This document shows, in pieces, positions 8,526 to 17,112 of a DNA stretch of 40,566 nucleotides. Under the pieces are notes generated by a model, which was given only the letters and a program-made list of their open reading frames with translations, was not told where the DNA came from and made no database searches. Within the stretch, counting starts at the first letter, position 1. The number at the start of each line of letters is the position of its first letter. The stretch comes from JBHGBM01 sp041946965 (GTDB lineage: Bacteria; Acidobacteriota; Terriglobia; Bryobacterales; Bryobacteraceae). The translations under genes were made by a program, and so were the position numbers. The stretch is taken from assembly GCA_041946965.1 (NCBI GenBank), contig JBHGBM010000078.1, forward strand, positions 1 through 40,566. Direction: 5' to 3'.

Positions 8526-9566
8526 ATGGTCCGGATCATCGGCGGCGGCCCCGCCGGCGCCGCCGCTGCCATTGCGGCGAGCGGCGCGGGCGCCGAGGTC
8601 GAGATTTACGAGGAGTCGCCGGTTCCGCGCCATAAGGTCTGCGGCGAGTTTCTCACCCCGGAAGCGCTGCCCGTCCTCGATCGCCTGGGCGTGCTGAAGG
8701 AGTGCTCGCGTGAGCGCCCCGCCCACGTCAGCCGTCTGATCGTGCACGTGGGGACCTGCGAGAAACGCGCCCGGCTCCCCGAGGCCGGCTGGGGGATCAG
8801 CCGCTACCACCTGGATCGCATCCTGCTCGATCGCGCCGCTTCGCTCGGCGCCCGCGTGATTGCCGAACGGGGCGCTCCAGAAACCGCCGATGTGGTCGCC
8901 TCCGGGCAGCCTGGCTGGGCGCCCAGCCCGGCGGGTCGCACGCTGAACCTGCCGTTGCTGGACGCGTTTCAGCGCCCGGCTCGGACCGATCCGCCTCTGT
9001 ACGGCTTCAAGGCCCACTTCCGCGGGCAGGGCGGCGATACCGCCGAACTGTACTTTTTTTCCGACGGGTACGTAGGCGTGAGTCCTGTGGAGAACGGCCT
9101 GGTCTCGGTCTGCGGGCTGGTGAGGTCGTACTTGTTGCGCGCCAAAGACCTCGATCCCGATGCCTTTCTGGCCTCTCGGCCCGAGCTGGCGGCCCGCACG
9201 CGCTTCCTCTCGCGCGCAACGGACTGGCTGCTCGCCGGGTCCACCCCGAGGGACATCGAATACGACCTCTACCAGCCGCCCGGCCCCTACCGCGCCGGCG
9301 ACGCGTTGGGGCCTCCCGAACCCTTTACCGGCTCGGGTGTTCTGGATGCGCTGTTAAGCGGCCAGATGGCCGGAATCGCCGCCGTGCGCAGGACGCCCGC
9401 CGCCGCGTACCTTCAGCGGGTCGAGAATGTCCTGTGGAGGTCTCACCTGTTCGGCTCCATCATCCGCACCGCCTTCGATACCGGGTGGGGCCGGGTCCTG
9501 GCGCCTATCGCTCCCCTGCGATGGTTCTTCCGCCGCACGCGGCCTTCACTGAAAAAGATGGAGTGA
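8526..9566 (+). CDS. FAD-dependent oxidoreductase, geranylgeranyl-reductase-like
   Basis: This 346-residue flavoprotein starts with the dinucleotide-binding motif IIGGGPAGAAAA, followed by EESPVPRHKVCGEFL, the conserved substrate/FAD-side motif of the geranylgeranyl reductase and related monooxygenase group. A second FAD motif appears as GDALGPPEPFTGSGVLDAL. The family reduces isoprenoid double bonds or hydroxylates lipids and polyketides. Members with the VCGEFL motif often sit beside type III polyketide synthases, but none is present here, so the substrate is unknown. The open frame extends upstream to 8370, overlapping the M16 gene, but the Rossmann motif begins at the ATG at 8526, which sets the start. 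No clear Shine-Dalgarno sequence precedes it. Confidence 0.85.
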   Translation: MVRIIGGGPAGAAAAIAASGAGAEVEIYEESPVPRHKVCGEFLTPEALPVLDRLGVLKECSRERPAHVSRLIVHVGTCEKRARLPEAGWGISRYHLDRILLDRAASLGARVIAERGAPETADVVASGQPGWAPSPAGRTLNLPLLDAFQRPARTDPPLYGFKAHFRGQGGDTAELYFFSDGYVGVSPVENGLVSVCGLVRSYLLRAKDLDPDAFLASRPELAARTRFLSRATDWLLAGSTPRDIEYDLYQPPGPYRAGDALGPPEPFTGSGVLDALLSGQMAGIAAVRRTPAAAYLQRVENVLWRSHLFGSIIRTAFDTGWGRVLAPIAPLRWFFRRTRPSLKKME

Positions 9567-9570
9567 CATC

Positions 9571-10140
9571 ATGCACCTGTTTTCGGCCGTTCTCTGTGCG
9601 CTCGCCGCGCTGGTTCCGTTTGAGAAAGACGGGAAATGGGGGTATCGCGACAACGGCAACGTAGTGATTTCCCCCCGCTACGAACTCGCGCGCGAGTTCT
9701 CCCGCGAGGGGATCGCGGCGGTGGTGGATCAAGAGGGCTGGGTCTATATCGACCGGACCGGCCGGACGGTGATCCGTCCGCTGGTTGTGGACAACGGCCC
9801 CGACTACTTCCGCGAGGGCCTGGCGCGGTTCCGCCGCGACGGGAAGGTCGGCTTCTTCGACCGGCGCGGAAGCATCGCGATCCAGCCCGCGTACACGTTC
9901 GCGATGCCGTTCTCCGGCGGCCGCGCCGCCGTCTGCGAGGGCTGCGCGGAAGTCGAAAACGGGGAGCACAGGGAGGTCGCCGGAGGCCGTTGGGGCTACA
10001 TCGACCGCACCGGCCGCCTGGTCATCCCGCTCGAATTCTCCCAGGCCGGCAACTTCGAAAAAGGCCGCGCACGCGTCCGCCGCGGCCCGGATCAGCTCGT
10101 CATCGGCATGGACGGCCGCCCCGCGAAACCGGGACGATGA
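9571..10140 (+). CDS. WG-repeat (KWG) protein, probably secreted
   Basis: This 189-residue protein has a short hydrophobic start (MHLFSAVLCALAALV), probably a signal peptide. It is built from about four WG/KWG-type repeats, recognisable as GKWGYRDNGNVVI, GWVYIDRTGRTVI, GKVGFFDRRGSIAI and RWGYIDRTGRLVI. WG repeats form a beta-structured binding scaffold; no enzymatic residue is implied. The gene begins 4 bp after the FAD oxidoreductase stop and is probably cotranscribed with it. It converges on the second TonB receptor with a 22-bp gap. Function unknown. Confidence 0.85.
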   Translation: MHLFSAVLCALAALVPFEKDGKWGYRDNGNVVISPRYELAREFSREGIAAVVDQEGWVYIDRTGRTVIRPLVVDNGPDYFREGLARFRRDGKVGFFDRRGSIAIQPAYTFAMPFSGGRAAVCEGCAEVENGEHREVAGGRWGYIDRTGRLVIPLEFSQAGNFEKGRARVRRGPDQLVIGMDGRPAKPGR

Positions 10141-10162
10141 CGCAATCCGCGCCGCCGCTCCC

Positions 10163-13100
10163 TTACCACTCCATCCGCAGGCCCATACGGAAACTGCGGG
10201 CGCCGTTGGAGTCGAGGTTGGAACCGCCGCCGGTCGCCGTGATCACGCCCACCGCGCCCGCCGACGTGATATTGCTGAACCCGGCGCTCGGGTCGTCCGG
10301 GGTGGTGTAGTTGGGTGTATTAAAGAAGTTTGTCGAGGTGATCTCCCAACGCAGCCGCGCCCGTTCGCCGATGGCGAACTGCTTGGCGAGCCCGGCGTTG
10401 ACGATTCGGGAGCCCGGTCCCTTGATCACGCCCTTGGCCGAGGAGCCGAACGTTCCGGCAGCCGGGGCGCTAAAGGCGGTCGCGTCGAACCAGCGCGTGG
10501 TGGAGCGCTGATCTTCCGGCAGGTTGGCGTCGCGCAACTGGTTGGGCCGCCGGGTCACGTTGGCCGGCGTGCGGCTGCTGGTGTAAGCCGTACCCGTAGG
10601 GTCCGGCCCCGTCCAGAACGGCGTGATGAACTGGCCGGAATAAGTACTGAGAATCGCCGACAACTCCCAGCCGTACACCAATGTCTTGGCGATGCCCTTC
10701 AGGTTCGATCCGAAAGGCACCTGCCAGATGACATTGCCGGTCACGCGGTGCGTGGGGATGTCCAGCCAGACCGCTCGCTCGCGCCGGCGGTCGTAAGCGT
10801 TCTCCGGGCTTTCGTCGCGTTCCAGGTCGCCGATGTCGCGCGCCCACGTCCAGGAAAGCTGATAGGCCAGACCCTTGGACCAACGCCGTTCCGCCTCCAG
10901 CATCAGACCGTTGTACTGGTGGCCCGCGCCGTTGGTGTAGTAGTTGATCCCCGGATACTGCGGAAACGCGCGCGGTTTGTCCACAAACAACCGGTTATCC
11001 GGCAGGGGTTGGTTGTAGTTGAAATACCACTCGCCCTGGCGGGTGTTGGTCCCTATGTAACTGGCCCGGAAGCCGGTGTTCCACTGCTGGTGCTCGATGG
11101 TGAAGTTGTACTGCATCGAGTAAGGAGTGCGCAGGTCTTTCCGGTTGGCTGCGGGCAAAGAAACGGTGGTTGGCCCGGCCACGCTGGCGGGAAACACGCG
11201 CGGAAGAATCAGATCCGGCACGGGAGTAGGATTGGTGTACGAGGGTTCGTTGATCACGAAAGGCGCTCCGCCGGCGTTGACGGTGCGGGGCACCACGTCG
11301 AAGAAGATCCCGTAGCCGGCGCGCAGCACGGTATTGGGCCCGAAGGGCCGCCATGCGAGGCCGAAACGCGGCGCGAAGTTGTTGTACTCGTTCTCCAGAA
11401 GCCTCTTCGAGTTGTATCCCGCCTTGGACGCCTCCACCACCTCCACGTACCTGGTGGGCAGCAGCTTGCTCACCTTGCTCAGGGAACCGTCCGGCACGAC
11501 GATCTTGCCCGTGCCGATATCAAACGTGGATTGCATGCCGCTGGCCTCCCGGTATGCAGGATGATATTCCCAGCGCAGGCCGATGTTCATGGTGAGATTG
11601 GAGCGAACCTTGAATTCATCGGTGATGAAGAGGTCCCAGTTCCATCGGAGCCGGTCGATGAAGAGCGCGGGCGCCGCGCGCGAGGAACTGGTGGGGATGC
11701 CCAACAGGAAGTCCGCATAGGGCTGGCCGGTGAAGCGATTCGAAAACGTGGATTGCCCGAACAGCGCGGAGTTTTGTTGCCAGTCCTGATACAGTGTGCG
11801 TCCGGCGTTCAGGCCGGCCTTGAAATTATGGCGTCCCCGGAACCACGAAACCTGGTCCTGAAACTGCTGGGCGAAGTTCAGGAATCCGGGGTGCCGCCAC
11901 GCGGTCTGGGTGATGCGGGTGATCCCGACTTGGGAGAACTGCACGTCGTACAGGCCGTTCACATCCGGCAAATCGGGAAACAGCCCGATGAGTCCGAGTT
12001 CGCTCACCACCTGTTTGCCCATCAGGGGGCCGTTGCGGGGATTGTCGTTCTTGGCGTAGCCCCACCGCACTTCGTTGAGAAGGTTGCTGCGGAGGGTAAT
12101 GGTGTAGGAGGCCTGGATAGCGCGCGTGTCGCGCGTCTGCCAGCGCCGCCCGATCGTGGGCAACTGGTTGTCATAAGCCCGCGAGTGGGAGCGGTTCCAG
12201 ATGTAGCGCCCGAAGACGGTGTGCTTCTCCGTGAACCGATGATCGAAACGCGTGGTCCAGTAGGTATTGGGATCGAAAGGCCGCTGCAACTGGACCCGGT
12301 AATTGCGCGCGGCGAAGACGTTGGGGTCGCCGAAGTTCGGCGCCGGGTAGAAGCGCTCCTGGATCTTCTTCGAGACCGGGTTGATGCGCGAGGCGGGAAT
12401 CACGTTGCCGGCGAACGGGGTGTTGCCGGCGAAGGGGTCGCGGATCACGGAATCGCGCGTGAAATCGCCGTTGCGCCACAGCGCTGTGGGAACCGAGGGC
12501 GTCAGGTTGTCCAGCACCTGGGAGCCGCGGGTGGTCTCCAAAGAGAAGTAGAAAAAACTGCGGTTGCGGCCGTTGTAAACCTTCGGGAAGTATATGGGTC
12601 CGCCCACCGAAAAGCCCGGGTTGTGCCGGACGCCGGTGCCGCGCTGCTGCGCGAACGTGTCTCGCGCGCGGAACCAGGGCGTCGTGTAGTAATCGAACGC
12701 GGCCCCGTGCAGGTCGTTCTTGCCGGACTTCGAGACGATGGTCACCTGGCCGATGGTTCCGAACTCGGCGGTGTTGTTGGCCATGTCGATGCGGATCTCC
12801 TCGAAGCTCTCGATCTGCGAAACCAGCGGCGAAATCTGTGTGCCGTCGTACTGGTTCGAGAGGGTCACGCCATCGATGGAGGCGTCGGACTGGTTGGCGC
12901 GCGATCCGGCGAACCGGCGGGTGGACGATCCCGCGCCCGCCTGAACCACGCCGGGCGACAGACCCACGAAATTCCACAACGACCGCGTGTTCATCGGCAG
13001 CATCTGGAATTGCATGGCGTCCTTGGAATCGGAGATGCGGGCCGTCTCGGTCTCGATCAGGGTGGCGCCTCCGGTCACCTCGATGCGGGTCTCCATGGCG

Positions 13101-13429
13101 CCCACTTCCAGGCGCACGTCCAGGCGGCGAATATCCATCGACACCAGTTGGATCTGCTGCACCAGGAATTCCTTGAAACCGGCCGCGCTGACGCTCAGCG
13201 TGTACTCGCCCTCGCGGAGCTGCGAGACCGTGAACGCGCCGGCCGCGTTGGATTGCGCCGTGTACCGGTAATTGGATTCTACATGCGTCGCGACCACATT
13301 GGCGCCGGGAACGGCGGCGCCGGTGGCGTCCGTTACCGTACCGGTGATGGTGGCAAACGTGGTCTGCGCGCTGGCGGCGATCGCGACGCCGACAAGCGCC
13401 GCACAGAAAACAGCGAGCTTCCGGAACAT
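10163..13429 (-). CDS. TonB-dependent receptor, Oar-like, with carboxypeptidase-regulatory domain
   Basis: This is an outer-membrane receptor of 1,088 residues from the ATG at 13429. It has the same order as the first receptor: signal peptide (MFRKLAVFCAALVGVAIAASAQ), carboxypeptidase-regulatory domain (ITGTVTDATGAAVPGANV), plug (about 110-250, with SIDGVTLSNQYDGTQ and VSKSGKNDLHG) and barrel. The C-terminus is RMGLRMEW, with Trp instead of the usual Phe as last residue, which is still accepted by barrel assembly. The start is chosen because GGGGAGG lies about 8 nt upstream; an ATG ten codons earlier has no such site and would spoil the signal peptide. The receptor is only distantly similar to the one at 1008-4214. 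Substrate unknown. Confidence 0.93.
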   Translation of the reverse strand: MFRKLAVFCAALVGVAIAASAQTTFATITGTVTDATGAAVPGANVVATHVESNYRYTAQSNAAGAFTVSQLREGEYTLSVSAAGFKEFLVQQIQLVSMDIRRLDVRLEVGAMETRIEVTGGATLIETETARISDSKDAMQFQMLPMNTRSLWNFVGLSPGVVQAGAGSSTRRFAGSRANQSDASIDGVTLSNQYDGTQISPLVSQIESFEEIRIDMANNTAEFGTIGQVTIVSKSGKNDLHGAAFDYYTTPWFRARDTFAQQRGTGVRHNPGFSVGGPIYFPKVYNGRNRSFFYFSLETTRGSQVLDNLTPSVPTALWRNGDFTRDSVIRDPFAGNTPFAGNVIPASRINPVSKKIQERFYPAPNFGDPNVFAARNYRVQLQRPFDPNTYWTTRFDHRFTEKHTVFGRYIWNRSHSRAYDNQLPTIGRRWQTRDTRAIQASYTITLRSNLLNEVRWGYAKNDNPRNGPLMGKQVVSELGLIGLFPDLPDVNGLYDVQFSQVGITRITQTAWRHPGFLNFAQQFQDQVSWFRGRHNFKAGLNAGRTLYQDWQQNSALFGQSTFSNRFTGQPYADFLLGIPTSSSRAAPALFIDRLRWNWDLFITDEFKVRSNLTMNIGLRWEYHPAYREASGMQSTFDIGTGKIVVPDGSLSKVSKLLPTRYVEVVEASKAGYNSKRLLENEYNNFAPRFGLAWRPFGPNTVLRAGYGIFFDVVPRTVNAGGAPFVINEPSYTNPTPVPDLILPRVFPASVAGPTTVSLPAANRKDLRTPYSMQYNFTIEHQQWNTGFRASYIGTNTRQGEWYFNYNQPLPDNRLFVDKPRAFPQYPGINYYTNGAGHQYNGLMLEAERRWSKGLAYQLSWTWARDIGDLERDESPENAYDRRRERAVWLDIPTHRVTGNVIWQVPFGSNLKGIAKTLVYGWELSAILSTYSGQFITPFWTGPDPTGTAYTSSRTPANVTRRPNQLRDANLPEDQRSTTRWFDATAFSAPAAGTFGSSAKGVIKGPGSRIVNAGLAKQFAIGERARLRWEITSTNFFNTPNYTTPDDPSAGFSNITSAGAVGVITATGGGSNLDSNGARSFRMGLRMEW

Positions 13430-13573
13430 GTCCTCAACCTCCCCTAAGGCAACATTCAAATCACCCTGAAACCGGGGTTCCCCGGTACGTGCGAGTATAC
13501 ACCAGAAGAGGACTTTCCGGACCGGGATGATTCGTTAAACAACGGCCGGCCATGCCGTGGGGCAGGCCGCCGC

Positions 13574-14582
13574 CTATTCGTACCGCAGCGCCTCGATGGG
13601 GTTCACGTGCGACGCCTTGAACGCCGGGTAGATCCCGAACAGCACCCCCACCGCCACCGACACGCCAAACGCGATCACCACCGACGCCGGCGTGACGATC
13701 GTGCGCCACTCGGCGGTCTGCGAGATGAGCCACGCCAGCAGGAAACCGCAGCCCACCCCCAGCAGGCCGCCGCCCGCCGAAATCAGCACCGATTCGGTCA
13801 GGAACTGCCGCATGATCTCCCGCCGCCGCGCCCCGATCGCCCGCCGGATGCCGATCTCCCGTGTGCGCTCCATCACCGTCGCCAGCACGATGTTCATGAT
13901 GCCGATTCCGCCCACCAGCAGCGAAATCGCCGCGATTGCCACCATCACGTACGTGAAAATGGTCTGCGTGCGCTGCTGCTGCGCCAGCAGCGCGGCCGGG
14001 ATCGTGACCGTGAAATCCTGCGTGTTGTTGTGCGTGGAGTTCAGCACCGCGGTCACTACTTTGGAGACCTCGATGGAATCGGCTCCCGCTTTGAGCCGCA
14101 GGTCGATGCCGTCAAGCTCGTCCTTCAGAAACGCTTCCATGTTCCAGAACCGGTACTGGAAGGTGTTGAAGGGGACGTAGATGACTGGCGGCATAGCCCG
14201 GCCTTACGCCATAGACATCGGGCGTCTCGCGCGTGGGTTTCGGCAGCACGCCCGATGGCCGCATAGTGCGCCGCGGCGAGAGCACCTCCATCGCGTCGAT
14301 GTTCGCCTCCAGAATGCGCACGTCGCGCTCCGTGAGGCCGGGCGAAGAACGCCGCCGCTGTTGCAGTTCCTCGAAATTGGCCGCCGGACGCGATTCGATG
14401 AGCACGTTGCGCACCCCGAGCTGCTCGATGAAACGCAGCGATTCCTCGCGCGCCCCCGCGCCGATGGCCAGCATGCCGATCACCGAGCCCACGCCGAAGA
14501 CGATGCCCAGCGCGGTCAGGAACGTGCGCGTCTTCTGCGCCTTCAGGTTCTGTCCGGCCTGCGTGATATCGGAGAGGATCAT
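13574..14582 (-). pseudogene. MacB-type ABC transporter permease, frameshifted by an internal deletion
   Basis: Two overlapping frames together encode a MacB/FtsX-type permease. The 5' half (14582 to about 14190) has the first membrane helix and the start of the periplasmic domain (LKAQKTRTFLTALGIVFGVG through PDVYGVRPGY). The 3' half (about 14194 to 13574) resumes at PPVIYVPFNTFQYRFWN and carries the three FtsX helices and the conserved ERTREIGIRRAIGA. Together they give about 335 residues, whereas intact relatives have about 400; roughly 70 residues of the periplasmic domain are missing, and the junction near 14190 changes frame. The ATG at 14582 overlaps the upstream adaptor stop (ATGA). 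Either the gene is dead, or the deletion is an assembly error. No ABC ATPase gene is in this operon. Confidence 0.85.
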
Positions 14583-15871
14583 CGGGCGATGGCCTGCATG
14601 GCGCCGCCGCGGCCGCCGGTCTGTCTCTTCATCTGGTCGGGATTGGTGAGCGCCACCACCTGGCCCTGCGCCAGCCCCTCAATCACCGCCTGGCTCTCGC
14701 TGCGCCGCACCAGTTTCACGTTCTGCGGAGAGAAGCCCGTGCCGGATTTCGCGTAGACGAATTTCCGCCCGTCGGCGTCGAATACGGCTTGCGAGGGGAT
14801 CCACAGCACGCCCTGCTTGACTTCCGTCGTGATGCGAACGTTGGCGCTCATGCCGGGCCGCAACTCGGGCGAAGCGTCGGCCAGCGATATCCGGCAATCG
14901 AAGTTCCGGTTCCATGGCGGGCCGGTAGTGCCGCCAATGGCCTTGATGCGCCCATGGAACGTTTTCCCCGGCAGAGCCACCACGGTGATCTCGGCCGGCT
15001 GGCCGACGGCGAGATGGGCGCGGTCGAGTTCGCCGATTTTGGCCGTCGTCTCCCAGTTCTCGAGATCGGGAATCTGCGCCACCGGCACGCCGGCGCGCAC
15101 CGTGTCCCCAATCTGCAACACCGGCAGGTACGTTCCCCAGCGCCAGTTTCCGTCCGTGTTCTGCTGGACGGCAACGTAGCCTCCGGTCTTGGAACGCAAC
15201 GTCATCGCCTCGATGTTGCGCTTGGCGGTCGCGGCCGCCACCCGGGCCTTCTCACGCCCCGCCTGGTGGATGGCGATTCCCGCCCTGGCGGTTCGCAGGC
15301 GCTCGTTCAGGTCGCGCTCCAGCCGGCGCGCCTTATCGGACGCGGCATTCACGGCGAGGTTGTTCTCCTGGGCCACGATGGCCGGCAGGATCTCGTTCCG
15401 CCGCGCTTCGAGCTGCGCGAGCTTGAGATCCGACTGCGCCTCCACCAGGGCCAGCCGCGCCTCTTCGGCCTTGGCCTGGCTCTCCGCCTCGGCCTGGATC
15501 ACCTGCTGCTCCGCTTCGGCCAGATCGGCCTCGGCCTCCTTCAACTTGAACTCCTGGTCGGTGGTATCGAACTGCACCACCGTGTCCCCGGCCTGCACCA
15601 GTTCGCCCGACTCGCGCAGCATGGTGATCGCCAACGCCTGCCCGCCAACCTGCGGCGCCGCGAGCACCTCGGTATTACCTCCCTGCAATTCTCCTTTGGC
15701 GTGTACGATGAACGTGACGTCCCCGCGCTTCACCGGCGTGGAAGGCACATTCGGCGGCGTCTGCGGCGCGGCGGCCGCGCCCTTGGCGGATGCAAGCCGC
15801 AGCGTCGCCCACCCGGCCAGGAAACTCGCCACCAGCAGCGGCGGCGCGACGAAGATCATGCGCACCTTCAT
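14579..15871 (-). CDS. Efflux membrane-fusion protein (HlyD/MacA-like), third of three
   Basis: This 430-residue periplasmic adaptor links an inner-membrane pump to an outer-membrane channel. An N-terminal membrane anchor (about 5-28) is followed by a biotinyl-lipoyl-like half (PVKRGDVTFIVHAKGEL). A long Ala/Glu/Lys-rich coiled-coil hairpin follows (about 105-215), then the second lipoyl half and beta-barrel (LENWETTAKIGELDRAHLAVGQ) and a membrane-proximal domain (GVLWIPSQAVFDADGRKFVY). It overlaps the previous adaptor and the following permease by ATGA at both ends, so the genes are translationally coupled. Of the three adaptors it lies next to the broken permease and is the likeliest natural partner of it. 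Confidence 0.9.
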   Translation of the reverse strand: MKVRMIFVAPPLLVASFLAGWATLRLASAKGAAAAPQTPPNVPSTPVKRGDVTFIVHAKGELQGGNTEVLAAPQVGGQALAITMLRESGELVQAGDTVVQFDTTDQEFKLKEAEADLAEAEQQVIQAEAESQAKAEEARLALVEAQSDLKLAQLEARRNEILPAIVAQENNLAVNAASDKARRLERDLNERLRTARAGIAIHQAGREKARVAAATAKRNIEAMTLRSKTGGYVAVQQNTDGNWRWGTYLPVLQIGDTVRAGVPVAQIPDLENWETTAKIGELDRAHLAVGQPAEITVVALPGKTFHGRIKAIGGTTGPPWNRNFDCRISLADASPELRPGMSANVRITTEVKQGVLWIPSQAVFDADGRKFVYAKSGTGFSPQNVKLVRRSESQAVIEGLAQGQVVALTNPDQMKRQTGGRGGAMQAIAR

Positions 15872-17109
15872 GGCCGCTTCTCCTTCTTTTCCGGTTCCAC
15901 CAGCGCCACCAGCGCACCTTGCTTGAGGCCCTTGACGGCGATCTCATCGGGGTTGCGCGCCAGCACCTCCACCCCCAACGGCTGATAGCCTCCGCGCTCC
16001 GCCAGGTACACCGTGGGCCGGCCGTCCACGGTAAACAGCGCTTTTGCGGGAATGCTGATCGCCTTGGGGATGCGGTTCACCACCACGTCCATGCGTCCGT
16101 TCATGCCGGGCCGCAGGCGGCCGTCCACTTTGTCCAGCTTCGCGAAGCCGCGAAACGTGCGCGTGGGCGGCCACTCCCATCCCATCACCGTCATGGGCGA
16201 GAGCATGGTCAACCGGCCGGGGAAAGCCGCTTCGGGAAGCGAGTCGATGCGCACCTGCGCCTCCTGCCCGAGCGCGATGCGTCCGCGGTCGATCTCCTCG
16301 ATCTTGCCTTCCATCTCGAGCGAGGAAAGATCGGGAATCTCCGCCAGGGCCGCTCCCGGCCAGGCCTGGTCGCCGACTTTGAATGGTTTGGCATTCATCC
16401 AGCCCTGGGAGAAATTCGAAAGATAATTCACCCAACCCGCGCTGGGCGCTTTCAACTCCATTTGAGCCAGCCGGTATTGGGTCAGCTCGAGCTCGTCTTT
16501 GGCCTTGTCGCGCGCGCGGCGCAGGGATGCGATCCTGGCTTGGGTGGAGACCTCCGCCAGCTTGAGTTTGGCCTTCTCGATATCCAGGCGCTTTTCCGAG
16601 AGGCCCAATTCGATGCGGTTTTCCTCCGCCTGCAACGCCGAAAGGATCTCGCCTTTGGTAACCTCCAGGCGGGCGTGCTCCACCTTGTGCTGCGCGTCGC
16701 CCAGATCGATCTGGTTCTGCTCGGCGGCGATGCGCGCCTCGGCCACCGCCTGGTCCAGCGCCGCCTGCGCCTGCTTCAGCGCCGCCTGCTTTTCCTGAAG
16801 CTGCTGTTTCACGGCGCTGGTGTCGAACTTGATCACCGGGTCGCCGGCCTCCACCGAGCTGCCCGTCGGCGCCAGCCAGACGATGCGCAGTTCCGGCACG
16901 TTCACCGGCGCGGTCAACTGCACCGAACGGCGCGCCTTCAGCTCGCCGCGGCAGCGCACGATCACAGAGAAATCCCCCAGCCGCGCCTTGGCGGTGGGAA
17001 GCGCGCCGGCGTCCTGAACGCGGCGGTACCGCGTGAATGCCGCGGCGGCGATGCCAACCAGGGCCGGGATGATGCACAGCACTCCCATCCAGCGAAGCCG
17101 GCGTTTCAT
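15868..17109 (-). CDS. Efflux membrane-fusion protein (HlyD/MacA-like), second of three
   Basis: This 413-residue adaptor has an N-terminal anchor (about 5-27, LRWMGVLCIIPALVGIAAAAF), a lipoyl half (ARLGDFSVIVRCRGELKARR), a coiled-coil hairpin (about 105-220, rich in Gln, Ala, Lys and Glu) and a beta-barrel (LSSLEMEGKIEEIDRGRIALG). The end domain contains ISIPAKALFTVDGRPTVYL. It starts 3 bp after the stop of the first adaptor, with GGAG upstream. The downstream adaptor is a clear but diverged relative; the two are not recent duplicates. Three different adaptors in one operon may form a mixed hexamer or serve different pumps. Confidence 0.9.
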   Translation of the reverse strand: MKRRLRWMGVLCIIPALVGIAAAAFTRYRRVQDAGALPTAKARLGDFSVIVRCRGELKARRSVQLTAPVNVPELRIVWLAPTGSSVEAGDPVIKFDTSAVKQQLQEKQAALKQAQAALDQAVAEARIAAEQNQIDLGDAQHKVEHARLEVTKGEILSALQAEENRIELGLSEKRLDIEKAKLKLAEVSTQARIASLRRARDKAKDELELTQYRLAQMELKAPSAGWVNYLSNFSQGWMNAKPFKVGDQAWPGAALAEIPDLSSLEMEGKIEEIDRGRIALGQEAQVRIDSLPEAAFPGRLTMLSPMTVMGWEWPPTRTFRGFAKLDKVDGRLRPGMNGRMDVVVNRIPKAISIPAKALFTVDGRPTVYLAERGGYQPLGVEVLARNPDEIAVKGLKQGALVALVEPEKKEKRP

Positions 17110-17112
17110 AAC

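Noticed and set aside
9785..13447. A 1,220-codon plus-strand open frame
   Set aside because: It runs antisense to the TonB receptor, has Arg/Ala/Gly/His-rich composition with no domains, and exists because the high GC content removes stop codons. The minus-strand receptor has clear domains.
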